From Caulobacteraceae bacterium (GTDB lineage Bacteria; Pseudomonadota; Alphaproteobacteria; Caulobacterales; Caulobacteraceae), in the NCBI GenBank assembly GCA_947475735.1, contig CANJLQ010000004.1, positions 160,335 through 224,334 on the forward strand: a stretch of DNA of 64,000 bases, read 5' to 3'. This document shows, piece by piece, positions 17,717 through 25,971 of this stretch (position 1 is the stretch's first letter; each line of letters starts with the position of its first letter). Below the pieces are notes generated by a model. It searched no databases, was not told the DNA's origin, and was given only the letters and a program-made list of their open reading frames with translations. The position numbers were made by a program, and so were the translations under genes.

Positions 17717-17904
17717 CCTCCTGCCCTTGCGCGCCTGAGCCGGAGGGGACAAGCCCCCGGCTGATCCGGACGCGGTGCCAGGCGGGGCTCTGAGTGTCCT
17801 CGCTCAGACCGAAAGACCAAGACCGCTTTCGACCCGTTGCGGACATCGCGCCCGTCATGAGAGTTTGTCGGCATGCAGATCACGCGCCGAAGGCGTTGCC
17901 TTCA

Positions 17905-18114
17905 ATGAAATCGAGATTTTGGCTAGTCACCTCGCTGCTGCTCTGCGCGATTGCTATCGGCTCGTTTTTGAGCGGGCATCCTGACTCCGACATTTGGGTC
18001 AGGCTCTCGGTAGGCTTGCTGCTGTTGATAGGATTAACCTGGGGTTCGCGTTTGGCATCCCGCTGGATCAGGGCCGAAAGCCTTCGGCGTTCTTCTGCTA
18101 ACCACCGCCGGTAA
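17905..18114 (+). CDS. Small two-helix membrane protein, unknown
   Basis: 69 residues from ATG 17905 (MKSRFWLVTSLLLCAIAIGS). Two hydrophobic segments, about 5-20 and 30-48, are followed by a basic tail. The frame opens earlier (17794), but this upstream part covers one of the repeats. Local GC is lower than in the neighbours, and no family is recognised. It may be a recent acquisition or a fortuitous frame. Confidence 0.5.
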   Translation: MKSRFWLVTSLLLCAIAIGSFLSGHPDSDIWVRLSVGLLLLIGLTWGSRLASRWIRAESLRRSSANHRR

Positions 18115-18174
18115 GCGATCTAGGTCCGCTCTCGACCCGTTGCCGACATTGGACCTGCCGGGCAGACTTGGCAG

Positions 18175-18534
18175 ATGTCTGTGCAAATCCTGTGTCGTTC
18201 CTGCGCACGCCGCCTGACCGAAAAATGCCAATGGGGTATTGAGGCTGACTATGACCGCGCCTGCGGTGACGGGATGCCAGCCGTTTCGAAGGGATCGCTG
18301 ATCCGGTTGAGCGTCGAGGATGCCGGTGCGATCGCCACGAACCCCGACGACATCATCAGTGGCGGATTGGTTCGCGCCGGGATCGATAACGGCTGCTGCG
18401 GGTCTGACGGCCTAGACGGACCAAACCGGGCCTGTCTGTGTGGCTCCATGGTTGCGACCCAGTGGAGCGACTGCTGGACACATGCTGAGGTGCGGTTTCT
18501 ACCTCATGCAGTTGAGGCGTCGGATAACCAGTAG
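18175..18534 (+). CDS. Conserved cysteine-rich hypothetical protein
   Basis: 119 residues from ATG 18175. It begins VQILCRSCARRLTEKC and has a second cysteine cluster, NGCCGSDGLDGPNRACLCGS, followed by ATQWSDCWTHAEVRF. The paired clusters suggest one or two metal sites, probably zinc. I recall similar conserved hypothetical proteins in other alphaproteobacteria, often scattered as isolated genes; no function is known to me. It is bracketed by copies of the dispersed repeat, which hints at mobility. Confidence 0.65.
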   Translation: MSVQILCRSCARRLTEKCQWGIEADYDRACGDGMPAVSKGSLIRLSVEDAGAIATNPDDIISGGLVRAGIDNGCCGSDGLDGPNRACLCGSMVATQWSDCWTHAEVRFLPHAVEASDNQ

Positions 18535-18709
18535 GTCCGCTCTCCACCCTTACCAGCCGTTGGAAACGTCCGTTTGCAAGCGGTCGCGACCCCGGCTGTT
18601 CGCTGGCGCCCTTGGTCGTCTGGAAGAACCCCAAACCTGTCCGCGATTTCACGAGCCACGCCGCCTCTCCCGCGCGATGCTGGCCCAAGGAGCAGCGTGG
18701 AGTTTCGAC

Positions 18710-19144
18710 ATGGCGACGATCCGCACCCCGAGCATGGCGCTGCTGGCCCTCGGCCTCGCGGCCGGGCCCACCCTCGCCCAGACCCCGACCTCGCTGACGG
18801 CCGCCGAAGTCGTCGGCGACTGGACCCTGGTGGTCACGCCGGTCGAGCGAGAGGGGCTGGACATCAATTTCGAGACGCCCGACGGCGGTCCGATGGTCCT
18901 GCCGCTGACGGTCCGGGCCGGCGCGCGCGACCGCCTGACGTGCACCCTGCGGGGCGATCCGGCCCCGTGCCGACTCACGCGCGGCCGGTTCGAGGCGACC
19001 CTGCCCACCCGCTCCGGCGCGGCCCGGATGACCTTCACCCTCGGCCAGCGCAGCGGAGCGGGCCTTGCCGGCACCGCCGCCGTCCGCGTCCGCCTGCTGC
19101 CCATCGGCGGCCAGATCGGCACCGTCGCCATGACCCGCCGCTAG
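18710..19144 (+). CDS. Exported hypothetical protein
   Basis: 144 residues from ATG 18710, beginning with a signal peptide (MATIRTPSMALLALGLAAGP, cleavage after LAQ). The mature part is a small beta-rich domain (VVGDWTLVVTPVEREGLDIN, RDRLTCTLRGDPAPCRLTRG) with two cysteines that could form a disulfide. An in-frame ATG at 18677 is an alternative start. No family is recognised. It precedes the DUF2125 gene on the same strand. Confidence 0.7.
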   Translation: MATIRTPSMALLALGLAAGPTLAQTPTSLTAAEVVGDWTLVVTPVEREGLDINFETPDGGPMVLPLTVRAGARDRLTCTLRGDPAPCRLTRGRFEATLPTRSGAARMTFTLGQRSGAGLAGTAAVRVRLLPIGGQIGTVAMTRR

Positions 19145-19182
19145 GCGCTGCATTCGCCGCTCACCTGCTGTAACGAGCGCCG

Positions 19183-20232
19183 ATGACCGACGCTGCTCCC
19201 CCCCGCCACAAACGCTCCGGCCTGTTCGCCCCCATCGGCCTGTTCCTGATCGCCCTCGGCGCCTGGTCGGTCTGGTGGTTCGTGCTGGCGGACCAGGTGG
19301 GCCAGCGGCTGGATGCCCGCATCGAGGCCCTGCGCGCCGCCGGGTGGGAGGTGGCCTGGTCCGGGCGCTCGACCACCGGCTGGCCGTTCCGCGTCCAGGT
19401 CGAGGCCGAGAATGTCCGCATCACCGCGCCTTCCGGCCACGCCCTCGCCGCTCCCGATCTGGCGGCCGAGGCCAATGCGTGGAACCCGGACAAATGGGTG
19501 CTGGTCGCCGGAGACGGCCTGGTCCTGACCCGGGCGGGCAAGGGCGACGTCGCCGTCGGCGGGCGGATCATCCGCGCCAGCGTCAGCGGCCTGACGCAGA
19601 CGTGGCCCAACATCGCCGTCGAACTGGCCGACGCCACCTTCACCGCCCACCGCGACGCCGAGGTCTTTCCGATCTCGCGGGCGGAGCGGATCGAGGCCTA
19701 TCTGCGGCCCCACCTCGCCCCCGCCGGCTCTCCCGGCGTGGAGAACAGCGTCGATGTCCTGTTCCGCCTCATCGACGCCGAGGGCCGCCCCGGCGGCCCG
19801 GTCGAGGGCATGGCCCGGAACGGCAGGCTGACGCTCCAGATCGAGGCCGTCGTGGAGGACGCCGACCGGCTCCAGGGCGCCGACGCCGCCGGGGTCTTCT
19901 CGGCCTGGACCCGCGCCGGCGGCCGCTTCACCACGGTGCGCGGGGAGGTCTCGGCGGGCGACAGCCGGGCCACCCTGTCCAGCGACGCCCTCTCGGCCCG
20001 GCCGGACGGACGGCTGGAGGGCACCCTCTCCCTCAAGGCTCAGCGGCCGATGGCGGCCATCGCGGGTCTGGCGGGCTCCCGCGACGGCGCGGTGGACCGG
20101 GCGGGCGCGGCGGGCGCCTCGGCGGCCAGCACGGTCGAGGGCGGAGAGGATGTCGACATCGCCGTCGTCTTCCGCGACGGCCGCACCTTCCTCGGCCCCT
20201 TCGCGCTGGCCCCCGCGCCCAAGCTGTTCTGA
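19183..20232 (+). CDS. DUF2125 protein
   Basis: 349 residues from ATG 19183. One N-terminal membrane helix (GLFAPIGLFLIALGAWSVWW) is followed by a long beta-rich periplasmic region with the family pattern AAGWEVAWSGRSTTGWPFRV. DUF2125 proteins occur throughout alphaproteobacteria as membrane-anchored periplasmic proteins of unknown role. The stop overlaps the start of the next gene (TGATG), so the two are coupled. Confidence 0.88.
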   Translation: MTDAAPPRHKRSGLFAPIGLFLIALGAWSVWWFVLADQVGQRLDARIEALRAAGWEVAWSGRSTTGWPFRVQVEAENVRITAPSGHALAAPDLAAEANAWNPDKWVLVAGDGLVLTRAGKGDVAVGGRIIRASVSGLTQTWPNIAVELADATFTAHRDAEVFPISRAERIEAYLRPHLAPAGSPGVENSVDVLFRLIDAEGRPGGPVEGMARNGRLTLQIEAVVEDADRLQGADAAGVFSAWTRAGGRFTTVRGEVSAGDSRATLSSDALSARPDGRLEGTLSLKAQRPMAAIAGLAGSRDGAVDRAGAAGASAASTVEGGEDVDIAVVFRDGRTFLGPFALAPAPKLF

Positions 20233-20909
20233 TGCTGGACGAGCCCCCGCTCGACGCCGAACGGCTGGCGCTGGACCGCGCCGTGATCGAGGCGCTGGCC
20301 GCCCGCATCGCCGCCGGTCCAAACAGCCGCGCCGACGCCCGGGCGCTGGCACTGCGCGAGGCGCTGCGCGGGGCCGACCCCCTGGGCGCCCGGATTCTGC
20401 CGGCCGTCCACGGCCGGATGGAGGTCGCGGGCGGTCGCCGCTTCGTGACCTCGGGCCCGCTCTCGGCCGTGCTGGCCGCCGATCGCTGGGGGACCGCCAC
20501 CCCCGTGGCCGAGGCGGAGACGGCGCTGGGCCGGGTCGACCCGTCCGTGTCCGCCCTCATCGATCTGGGTGATCGGCCCTGGTGGGGTCGGCTGCTGGCC
20601 CGGCCCGACCTGCGCGTGGTCGAGGCCCTGCCGGACGACCGCGCCGGCCTGCCCCGCGCCCTGCTGATCTCCCATGAACCGTCCGGGCCTACCGGCGACG
20701 ACCGCACCTTCTGGGTCACCGACAGCGGACTGCCCGACGCCCGCATCCGGGCCGACCTGTCCGCCCTGGGCCTGGCCGCGATCCCGATGACGCAGGCGGG
20801 CGGGTTGAAGCTCTACGCCATCGCGGGCTATGTGCAGCCCGAGGACGGGCGGCTGCATCAGGCGCCCGGCGCGCTGTCCGGCGTCATCGGCTCAGCCCCC
20901 GTCTACTGA
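20232..20909 (+). CDS. Chorismate-mutase-like protein (tentative)
   Basis: 225 residues from ATG 20232. The first 50 residues form a helix pair with regularly spaced Arg/Asp (LDAERLALDRAVIEALAARI), reminiscent of an AroQ chorismate mutase. The remainder (RFVTSGPLSAVLAADRWGTA onward, SALIDLGDRPWWGRLLARPD) does not match a standard prephenate dehydratase motif that I can recognise. The next gene is a HisC-type aminotransferase, which fits a role in phenylalanine/tyrosine synthesis. The assignment rests largely on context. Confidence 0.5.
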   Translation: MLDEPPLDAERLALDRAVIEALAARIAAGPNSRADARALALREALRGADPLGARILPAVHGRMEVAGGRRFVTSGPLSAVLAADRWGTATPVAEAETALGRVDPSVSALIDLGDRPWWGRLLARPDLRVVEALPDDRAGLPRALLISHEPSGPTGDDRTFWVTDSGLPDARIRADLSALGLAAIPMTQAGGLKLYAIAGYVQPEDGRLHQAPGALSGVIGSAPVY

Positions 20910-20919
20910 GAAAGCCCCT

Positions 20920-22014
20920 ATGACCCAGGTCGCCCCCCAGCCGAAGCCCGGCATCCTCGACATCGCCCCCTACGTCGGCGGCAAGTCCTCGTTGGCCGGC
21001 ATCGCCGAGCCGATGAAGCTGTCGTCCAACGAGAACATGCTGGGCGCCGGTGCCAAGGCCCGCGCGGCCTATGAGGCGGCGATCGGGAACATCCACATCT
21101 ATCCCGACGGGCGGGCCAACAAGCTGCGGGCCGCCGTCGCCGAGCATCACGGCCTGGAGCCCGATCGCCTGATCTTCGGCAATGGCTCGGACGAGGTCTT
21201 CGCCCTGCTGAACCAGACCTATCTGACGGCGGGCGACAACATCGTGACCGGCCAGTATGGCTTCCTCGCCTATCGCATCTCCGCGCTCGGCTGCGAGGCC
21301 GAGGTCAAGCTGGCACCCGAGCCCGGCTACAAGGCCGAGGTCGACGCCCTGTTGGCCCAGGTCGATGAGCGGACCAAGATCGTCTACGTCTCCAATCCGT
21401 CCAACCCGACCGGCAGCTGGAATTCCGGCGAGGAGATCCGCCGCCTGCGCGAGGCCCTGCCGGCCCACATCCTGCTGGTCATCGACGAGGCCTATGCCGA
21501 ATACGTCACCGAGCCGGACTGGGAGACGGCCTTCCCCCTGGCGCGCGAGGCGACCAACGTCGTCGTGACCCGCACCTTCTCCAAGATCCACGGCCTGGGC
21601 GGCCTTCGCATCGGCTTCGGCTATGCGCCGCTGGCGGTGGCCGAGGCCATCGACCGCATCCGCCTGCCCTTCAACGTCTCGGTCCCCGGCATCGAGGCGG
21701 CCACGGCGGCCCTGGCCGACGAGGCCCACCAGAAGGCCTCGCGCGACCTGATCCAGACCTGGCGACCACGCCTGACCCAGGCCATCCGCGGCTTCGGCTT
21801 CGAGGTCCTGCCCAGCGCCGGCAACTTCATCCTGGTGCTGTTCAAAGACGCGAAGCGGACGGCCGCCGCGGCGAACGATTATCTGAACTCAAAGGGCATC
21901 ATCGTCCGCGCCGTCGGCGGCTATGGCATCCACGACGGCCTGCGCATCACCGTCGGCACCGAGGACCAGAACCGCGCCGTCATCGACGCGCTCAGCGAGT
22001 TCGCCGCCAGCTGA
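20920..22014 (+). CDS. hisC: Histidinol-phosphate / aromatic aminotransferase
   Basis: 364 residues from ATG 20920. A PLP fold-type I aminotransferase with SSNENMLGAG, YPDGRANKLRAAVAEH, SNPSNPTGSW and the Schiff-base lysine in TRTFSKIHGLGGLRIGFG. In alphaproteobacteria this HisC branch is often followed or preceded by chorismate-mutase or prephenate-dehydrogenase genes and acts on aromatic keto acids as well as imidazole-acetol phosphate. No other his genes are near, so the aromatic role is quite possible. Confidence 0.9.
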   Translation: MTQVAPQPKPGILDIAPYVGGKSSLAGIAEPMKLSSNENMLGAGAKARAAYEAAIGNIHIYPDGRANKLRAAVAEHHGLEPDRLIFGNGSDEVFALLNQTYLTAGDNIVTGQYGFLAYRISALGCEAEVKLAPEPGYKAEVDALLAQVDERTKIVYVSNPSNPTGSWNSGEEIRRLREALPAHILLVIDEAYAEYVTEPDWETAFPLAREATNVVVTRTFSKIHGLGGLRIGFGYAPLAVAEAIDRIRLPFNVSVPGIEAATAALADEAHQKASRDLIQTWRPRLTQAIRGFGFEVLPSAGNFILVLFKDAKRTAAAANDYLNSKGIIVRAVGGYGIHDGLRITVGTEDQNRAVIDALSEFAAS

Positions 22015-22044
22015 CGGCGCGGTCCCGGCCAGGACCGCACCGTC
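22013..22044. terminator. Hairpin between convergent hisC and isochorismatase-like gene
   Basis: Stem GACGG-C-GCGGTCC and GGACCGC-A-CCGTC with a 6-nt loop: 7 bp plus 5 bp around one mismatch. It begins at the hisC stop codon. Likely bidirectional. Confidence 0.65.
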
Positions 22045-22050
22045 GCAGGA

Positions 22051-22794
22051 TCAGCGCCCCGCCGGCAGTTGAAGCCCGTGTCCATCCGGCGTGCTGTCGC
22101 TGACCGTGCCGATGGTCGAGGCGGGCCAGTGGGCCTGGATGATGCCCATCATGCCCCGGCCGTACCGGGGATCGGCGAAGTCCTTGCCCAGGTCGGTCAG
22201 GATCGACAGCCAGCCGCCCGTCACCGCCCCGGCGTCCCGCATCCGCTGGATCGCGTCGGCCTCGGCCATCGGGCTGTTGGAGCCCGAGACGTCGGTGATG
22301 ACGTAGACCTTGTAGCCGGCCCTCAGCAGGTCGAGCGTGGTGTGAAGCGTGCAGTTGTCGATCGAGATGCCCCCGATCACAACGGTCTTGCGGCCCGTCG
22401 AGGCCAGGTAGGCCGCGACTGCGGGCGTATAGCCCGACACCTGGGTCCGGTTGAAGCGGTGGATATCATGGGTCACGTGCTCGGCGACCTCAGGCAGGAA
22501 GGTGCCGTAGTAGTCGTTCTCCTCGCCCAGCACGACCGTCGGCACCTGGAACAGCGGATTGAACTTGGCGAAGGCCGTGATGTTGTTGCGGAATTGCCCC
22601 CGCGGGATGGTGTTGATCAGATTGTCCAGGCCGGTGACGTAGTCGACATAGATCAGCACCGTGTCGTCGACCGCCGGACTTGCGAGCGCGGCTGGGGCCG
22701 TGCTGTTCTGGGTTGTGGAGTTCTGTGCGTGCGTGACCGTCGCGGCCGAGGTCAGCAGCAGAGCGGCGGCAAGGGCGAGCAATGATGGACGCAT
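22051..22794 (-). CDS. Exported isochorismatase-family hydrolase
   Basis: 247 residues from ATG 22794 with a clear signal peptide (MRPSLLALAAALLLTSAATV, cleavage after THA). The cysteine-hydrolase fold is seen in DDTVLIYVDYVTG (catalytic Asp) and GGISIDNCTLHTTLDLLRAG (nucleophile Cys). Most relatives are cytoplasmic, so export is unusual. The substrate is unknown. It is transcribed away from an AraC-type regulator whose first codons overlap it, suggesting control by that regulator. Confidence 0.83.
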   Translation of the reverse strand: MRPSLLALAAALLLTSAATVTHAQNSTTQNSTAPAALASPAVDDTVLIYVDYVTGLDNLINTIPRGQFRNNITAFAKFNPLFQVPTVVLGEENDYYGTFLPEVAEHVTHDIHRFNRTQVSGYTPAVAAYLASTGRKTVVIGGISIDNCTLHTTLDLLRAGYKVYVITDVSGSNSPMAEADAIQRMRDAGAVTGGWLSILTDLGKDFADPRYGRGMMGIIQAHWPASTIGTVSDSTPDGHGLQLPAGR

Positions 22795-23693
22795 CTTCGG
22801 TATCCCCGGTGAACGACCCGTCGAGCGGGCGCGGGACCGTCCCCCAAAGCGTCGGTTCACGCGCGCCCGATCCTGCTTGGACCCGGCTGGATGTTGCTGG
22901 ATTGGGCGACGGGACCACGCTGAGCCGCCTGACCCGTCCCACCGGCCCCGTCACCGTCGGCCGAGGCGAGGCCATGGCGCTGGCGGTTCGGATCAATCTG
23001 ATCGCGCGCGAACGGTCGATGGATCGGCCCGACCCCGCCCGACTGAAGATCTGTCTGGCTCCCGACTACTACACCCTGGCTCCGGCGGGCGGAGAGGCCG
23101 TGCTGGCGGCCCACGCCGCGCAGGAGATCCTGCTGCTGAACGTGGGCATCGAGACGTTCATGAACCTCGGCATCGTCGATGAGGGCTGCCCCCTGGCTCC
23201 GCTGCGGGGCAGGGTCCTGGTCGATCCGGTCATCACCGGCCTGGTCGAGCAGCTGGCCAATCCGGCGTCGGCGGATGACGCCGATCTGAACGCCAGCATC
23301 CTGCGCACCCTGGTCCTGACGCTGGTGCGCACGGCGCGGACGCGGTCGGGCGACGCCCTGCGTGGCGGCCTGACGGCGCGGCAGCTGGGAGCCCTGCGCG
23401 AGCATGTTGAGGCCGGCCTGCACAGACCCCTTCGCACCTCCGAGCTGGCGCGGATCGCCGGCCTGTCGCCCTTCCACTTCTCGCGCGCCTTCAAGGCCTC
23501 GATGGGCGCTCCGCCGGGAGAGTGGATCCGCCTGCGTCGCCTGACGGTGGCGGGAAAGTTGCTGCAGAACACGCGACAGCCCATCACCGACGTCGCCGCC
23601 GCCGTGGGCTATGAGAGCCCGAGCCGCTTCGCCCGCGCCTTTCGCGCGGCGACGGGCCTGAGCCCCAGCCGCTATCGCCGGTCGGCCGCCTGA
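22782..23693 (+). CDS. AraC-family transcriptional regulator
   Basis: 303 residues if ATG 22782 is used. The C-terminal double helix-turn-helix is clear (LRTSELARIAGLSPFHFSRA, ITDVAAAVGYESPSRFARAF and ATGLSPSRYRR). The N-terminal part is a sensor of unknown ligand. ATG 22782 and 22785 lie inside the 5' end of the divergent hydrolase gene; GTG 22809 is an alternative that would leave a 14-bp gap. The C-terminus overlaps plsC tail to tail by 22 bp. Confidence 0.88.
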   Translation: MMDASSVSPVNDPSSGRGTVPQSVGSRAPDPAWTRLDVAGLGDGTTLSRLTRPTGPVTVGRGEAMALAVRINLIARERSMDRPDPARLKICLAPDYYTLAPAGGEAVLAAHAAQEILLLNVGIETFMNLGIVDEGCPLAPLRGRVLVDPVITGLVEQLANPASADDADLNASILRTLVLTLVRTARTRSGDALRGGLTARQLGALREHVEAGLHRPLRTSELARIAGLSPFHFSRAFKASMGAPPGEWIRLRRLTVAGKLLQNTRQPITDVAAAVGYESPSRFARAFRAATGLSPSRYRRSAA

Positions 23694-24391
23694 ATCAGGG
23701 CGTCGGACGCCGTCTCGATCCGCCGCTCCAGCTCCTCCATGAAGGGCCCGCGCTTCAGGTCGGCCTCGATCGGCGGCAGGAACTCATAGACGGCGACGCC
23801 CGGATGGCGCTGGAATCCGTGCGCGGGCCAGAACAGCCCGGCGTTGGTCGCCACCGGCGTGCAGGGTCGGGCCAGGTCGCGGTACAGGGCCGCGACGCCG
23901 GGCTTGTAGTCGGGCACGGAGCCGATCGGCGCGCGGGTGCCCTCCGGGAAGATGAAGATGGGCCGGCCGTCGGCCATCCTCTCGCGCCCCTCGCGCACCA
24001 TGGTCTTCAGCGCCTTGGCGGCCGCCTCGCGATCGACCACGATCATGTCCGTCTTCAGCGCGAACCAGCCGAAGAAGGGCAGGACGGCCAGCTCCTTCTT
24101 CATCACCAGGCAGGGGTCGCCCAGCACGACGAAGGGGATGATCACGTCCAGCATGCCCTGGTGCTTGGAGGCGATCAGGGCCGCGCCGACGGGGCGGTGC
24201 TCCAGCCCCCGGAACTCGACCTTGAGACCCACGATCCATCTCAGGCCGAACAGGACGCAGCGCGCCCAGGCCTTGCACACCCCCATCGCAAAGCGGTGCG
24301 GCAGCAGCAGCGCGGGCGACAGCACGACGGCATAGAGCACCATCGAGCCGTACAGCCAGACGACGAAGACCAGGGACCGCAGGGTGGTCAA
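23672..24391 (-). CDS. plsC: 1-acyl-sn-glycerol-3-phosphate acyltransferase
   Basis: 239 residues with proposed start TTG 24391, which overlaps the ydcF stop as TTGA. The membrane N-terminus (LVFVVWLYGSMVLYAVVLSP) is followed by acyltransferase blocks ALIASKHQGMLDVIIPF (a variant of the HX4D motif, SKHQGMLD), VDREAAAKALKTM and FIFPEGTRAPIG. It makes phosphatidic acid for phospholipids. The frame is open to 24688, but that part overlaps ydcF out of frame. Confidence 0.9.
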   Translation of the reverse strand: MTTLRSLVFVVWLYGSMVLYAVVLSPALLLPHRFAMGVCKAWARCVLFGLRWIVGLKVEFRGLEHRPVGAALIASKHQGMLDVIIPFVVLGDPCLVMKKELAVLPFFGWFALKTDMIVVDREAAAKALKTMVREGRERMADGRPIFIFPEGTRAPIGSVPDYKPGVAALYRDLARPCTPVATNAGLFWPAHGFQRHPGVAVYEFLPPIEADLKRGPFMEELERRIETASDALIQAADRR

Positions 24392-25026
24392 GACGCGGGC
24401 GCCTCGACGGGCGTGTCGCTCGCCGGTTCGGCCTCGGCGCCCTCGCCGGTGATCCTGTCCAGGGTCACCCGGCCCAGAACGGCGAGGTACTTCATGTATT
24501 CCAGCGTCATCCGCCGCGCCGTCACCGCCGCCCGCCACCAGCGCGAATTGTCCAGCGAGGGCGTCTCGACGGCATAGGGCGTCAGTTCGACGCCCGGCGC
24601 GGCGCTGCGGATCTCCATCAGGGAGCGCGGCATATGGTAGTCCGATGTCACCACGATCAAGCTGTCGTAGCCCTTGGACCGGGTCCATGCGGCGATCTCG
24701 GCGGCGTTGCCGGTGGTGGTCTCGGCCTCGAAGCCCAGGTCGACGCAGCAGTTGAACATGCGGCTGGAGCCCGGCGTCAGCTCGCGGAGTTCCTGGCGCC
24801 GGACCTCGGGGTTGACCCCCGAAATCAGGACCCGCTCGCCCTTGTCCTGTTCCAGCAGACGGATGGCGGCATTGACCCGTTCCGCCGACGGCCCGGTCAG
24901 GGCCACGATGGCGTCGGCGCGCTCCGGCTCGGGCGTCGGCGTGAACCCGCGCACCCGCTCGGCGAAGGCGAACAGCCCCACCAGCCAGATCAGGGCCACG
25001 ATCCCCACAAGCGCCAGAAACTTCAT
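24388..25026 (-). CDS. YdcF-family DUF218 membrane protein
   Basis: 212 residues from ATG 25026. One N-terminal membrane helix (FLALVGIVALIWLVGLFAFA) precedes the DUF218 domain: ADAIVALTGPSAERVNAAIR, RVLISGVNPEVRRQELREL, TTGNAAEIAAWTRSKGYDSL and VVTSDYHMPRSLMEI. The domain is linked to envelope metabolism in other bacteria (ElyC, SanA). It follows ftsX by 9 bp and overlaps plsC by 4 bp, so ftsE-ftsX-ydcF-plsC form one operon devoted to the envelope. Confidence 0.9.
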   Translation of the reverse strand: MKFLALVGIVALIWLVGLFAFAERVRGFTPTPEPERADAIVALTGPSAERVNAAIRLLEQDKGERVLISGVNPEVRRQELRELTPGSSRMFNCCVDLGFEAETTTGNAAEIAAWTRSKGYDSLIVVTSDYHMPRSLMEIRSAAPGVELTPYAVETPSLDNSRWWRAAVTARRMTLEYMKYLAVLGRVTLDRITGEGAEAEPASDTPVEAPAS

Positions 25027-25035
25027 CGTTTCTCC

Positions 25036-25971
25036 CTATCCGGCGGACGCGGGCGCGCCAAGCCGGAGAAGCGCCCGCCCCGCCGCCAGCCGCGCCGAGA
25101 CAAGCGCCACCGTAGCCGCCACGAGCGGGGTTGGCGAGAGGATCAACAGATCACTCCAGGCCAGTGGCAGGGCCGGGCTGAGCCCCTCCCCTCCACCCAG
25201 GAACCGGACCCCTCCCGCCAGCAACAAGGCCAGGCCGGTTCCGACCGCCCCGCCGGTCAGGGCCAGAAGCGCGAACCGCCGCTGGAACAGCCAGGCGACG
25301 GCCCCGTCGGTGGCGCCCGACAGGGTCAGGGTCTCGATCACCGACCGACGCGCCTCCACCCCCGCCCTCACCGCCTGGACGATCGCAGCGCCGGTCGCCC
25401 CGGCCACCGCCAGGAACGCCGCCAGTGCCAGCAGGGTCACGGTCCCGGCCGACCGCTCCACCTCGCCGCGCCACAGGCTGTGGTCGTCCACGGTCGCGTC
25501 GATGCCCGCCTCGGCCAGGGCCCGGCCCAGCACAAGGGCGCTCGCAGGCGCGTCCGGGTCCAGCCGCACGGTCACCAGATGCGGGAGGGGCAAGTCCGCC
25601 AGCGCCGCCTCGCCCATCCAGGGCCGCAGCAGCCGCTCGGCCGTCGCCCGGTCCATGGCCGCCGCCTCCTCGACGCCCGAAACGCCCGCCAGGGTCTCGG
25701 CCGCCCGCGCCGCCGCCGCGTCGCCGGTCTCGCCCACGCCCGGCCGGACCTGCACCGTGGCCTCGCCCCTCAGTTCCCGGGCCCACCCGCCTGCCGCCCG
25801 CTCGGCCGACAGGGCTCCCAGCCCCGCCAGGCAGGCGACGAAGCACAGCACCGCGATCACCCCCGCCAGCCACCGCTCGCCCGCCCCGTCGCGCGGCAGC
25901 AGATCGCGCTCCGGCCGCGCGGCCCGCGTTTCGGCCATCGCGGGGCCAAACAGGTTCGACCAGCGGATCAT
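25036..25971 (-). CDS. ftsX: Cell-division protein FtsX
   Basis: 311 residues from ATG 25971, overlapping ftsE as ATGA. About 35 cytoplasmic residues lead to a first membrane helix (WLAGVIAVLCFVACLAGLGA), a periplasmic loop of about 120 residues and three further helices at the C-terminus. The loop holds the FtsX-type VQVRPGVGETGDAAAARAAE and LPHLVTVRLDP. With FtsE it controls peptidoglycan hydrolases at the septum. Confidence 0.92.
   Translation of the reverse strand: MIRWSNLFGPAMAETRAARPERDLLPRDGAGERWLAGVIAVLCFVACLAGLGALSAERAAGGWARELRGEATVQVRPGVGETGDAAAARAAETLAGVSGVEEAAAMDRATAERLLRPWMGEAALADLPLPHLVTVRLDPDAPASALVLGRALAEAGIDATVDDHSLWRGEVERSAGTVTLLALAAFLAVAGATGAAIVQAVRAGVEARRSVIETLTLSGATDGAVAWLFQRRFALLALTGGAVGTGLALLLAGGVRFLGGGEGLSPALPLAWSDLLILSPTPLVAATVALVSARLAAGRALLRLGAPASAG

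Larger units (their letters stand above)
17821..18562. repeat. Three dispersed copies of a 26-30-bp repeat around two small genes
   Basis: Related segments at 17821-17846 (GACCGCTTTCGACCCGTTGC then GGACAT), 18123-18149 (GGTCCGCTCTCGACCCGTTG then CCGACAT) and 18534-18562 (GGTCCGCTCTCCACCCTTAC then CAGCCGTTG). They flank the small genes at 17905 and 18175. This kind of GTCCGCT...CGACCC repeat is scattered in alphaproteobacterial genomes; no transposase is seen. Confidence 0.55.
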
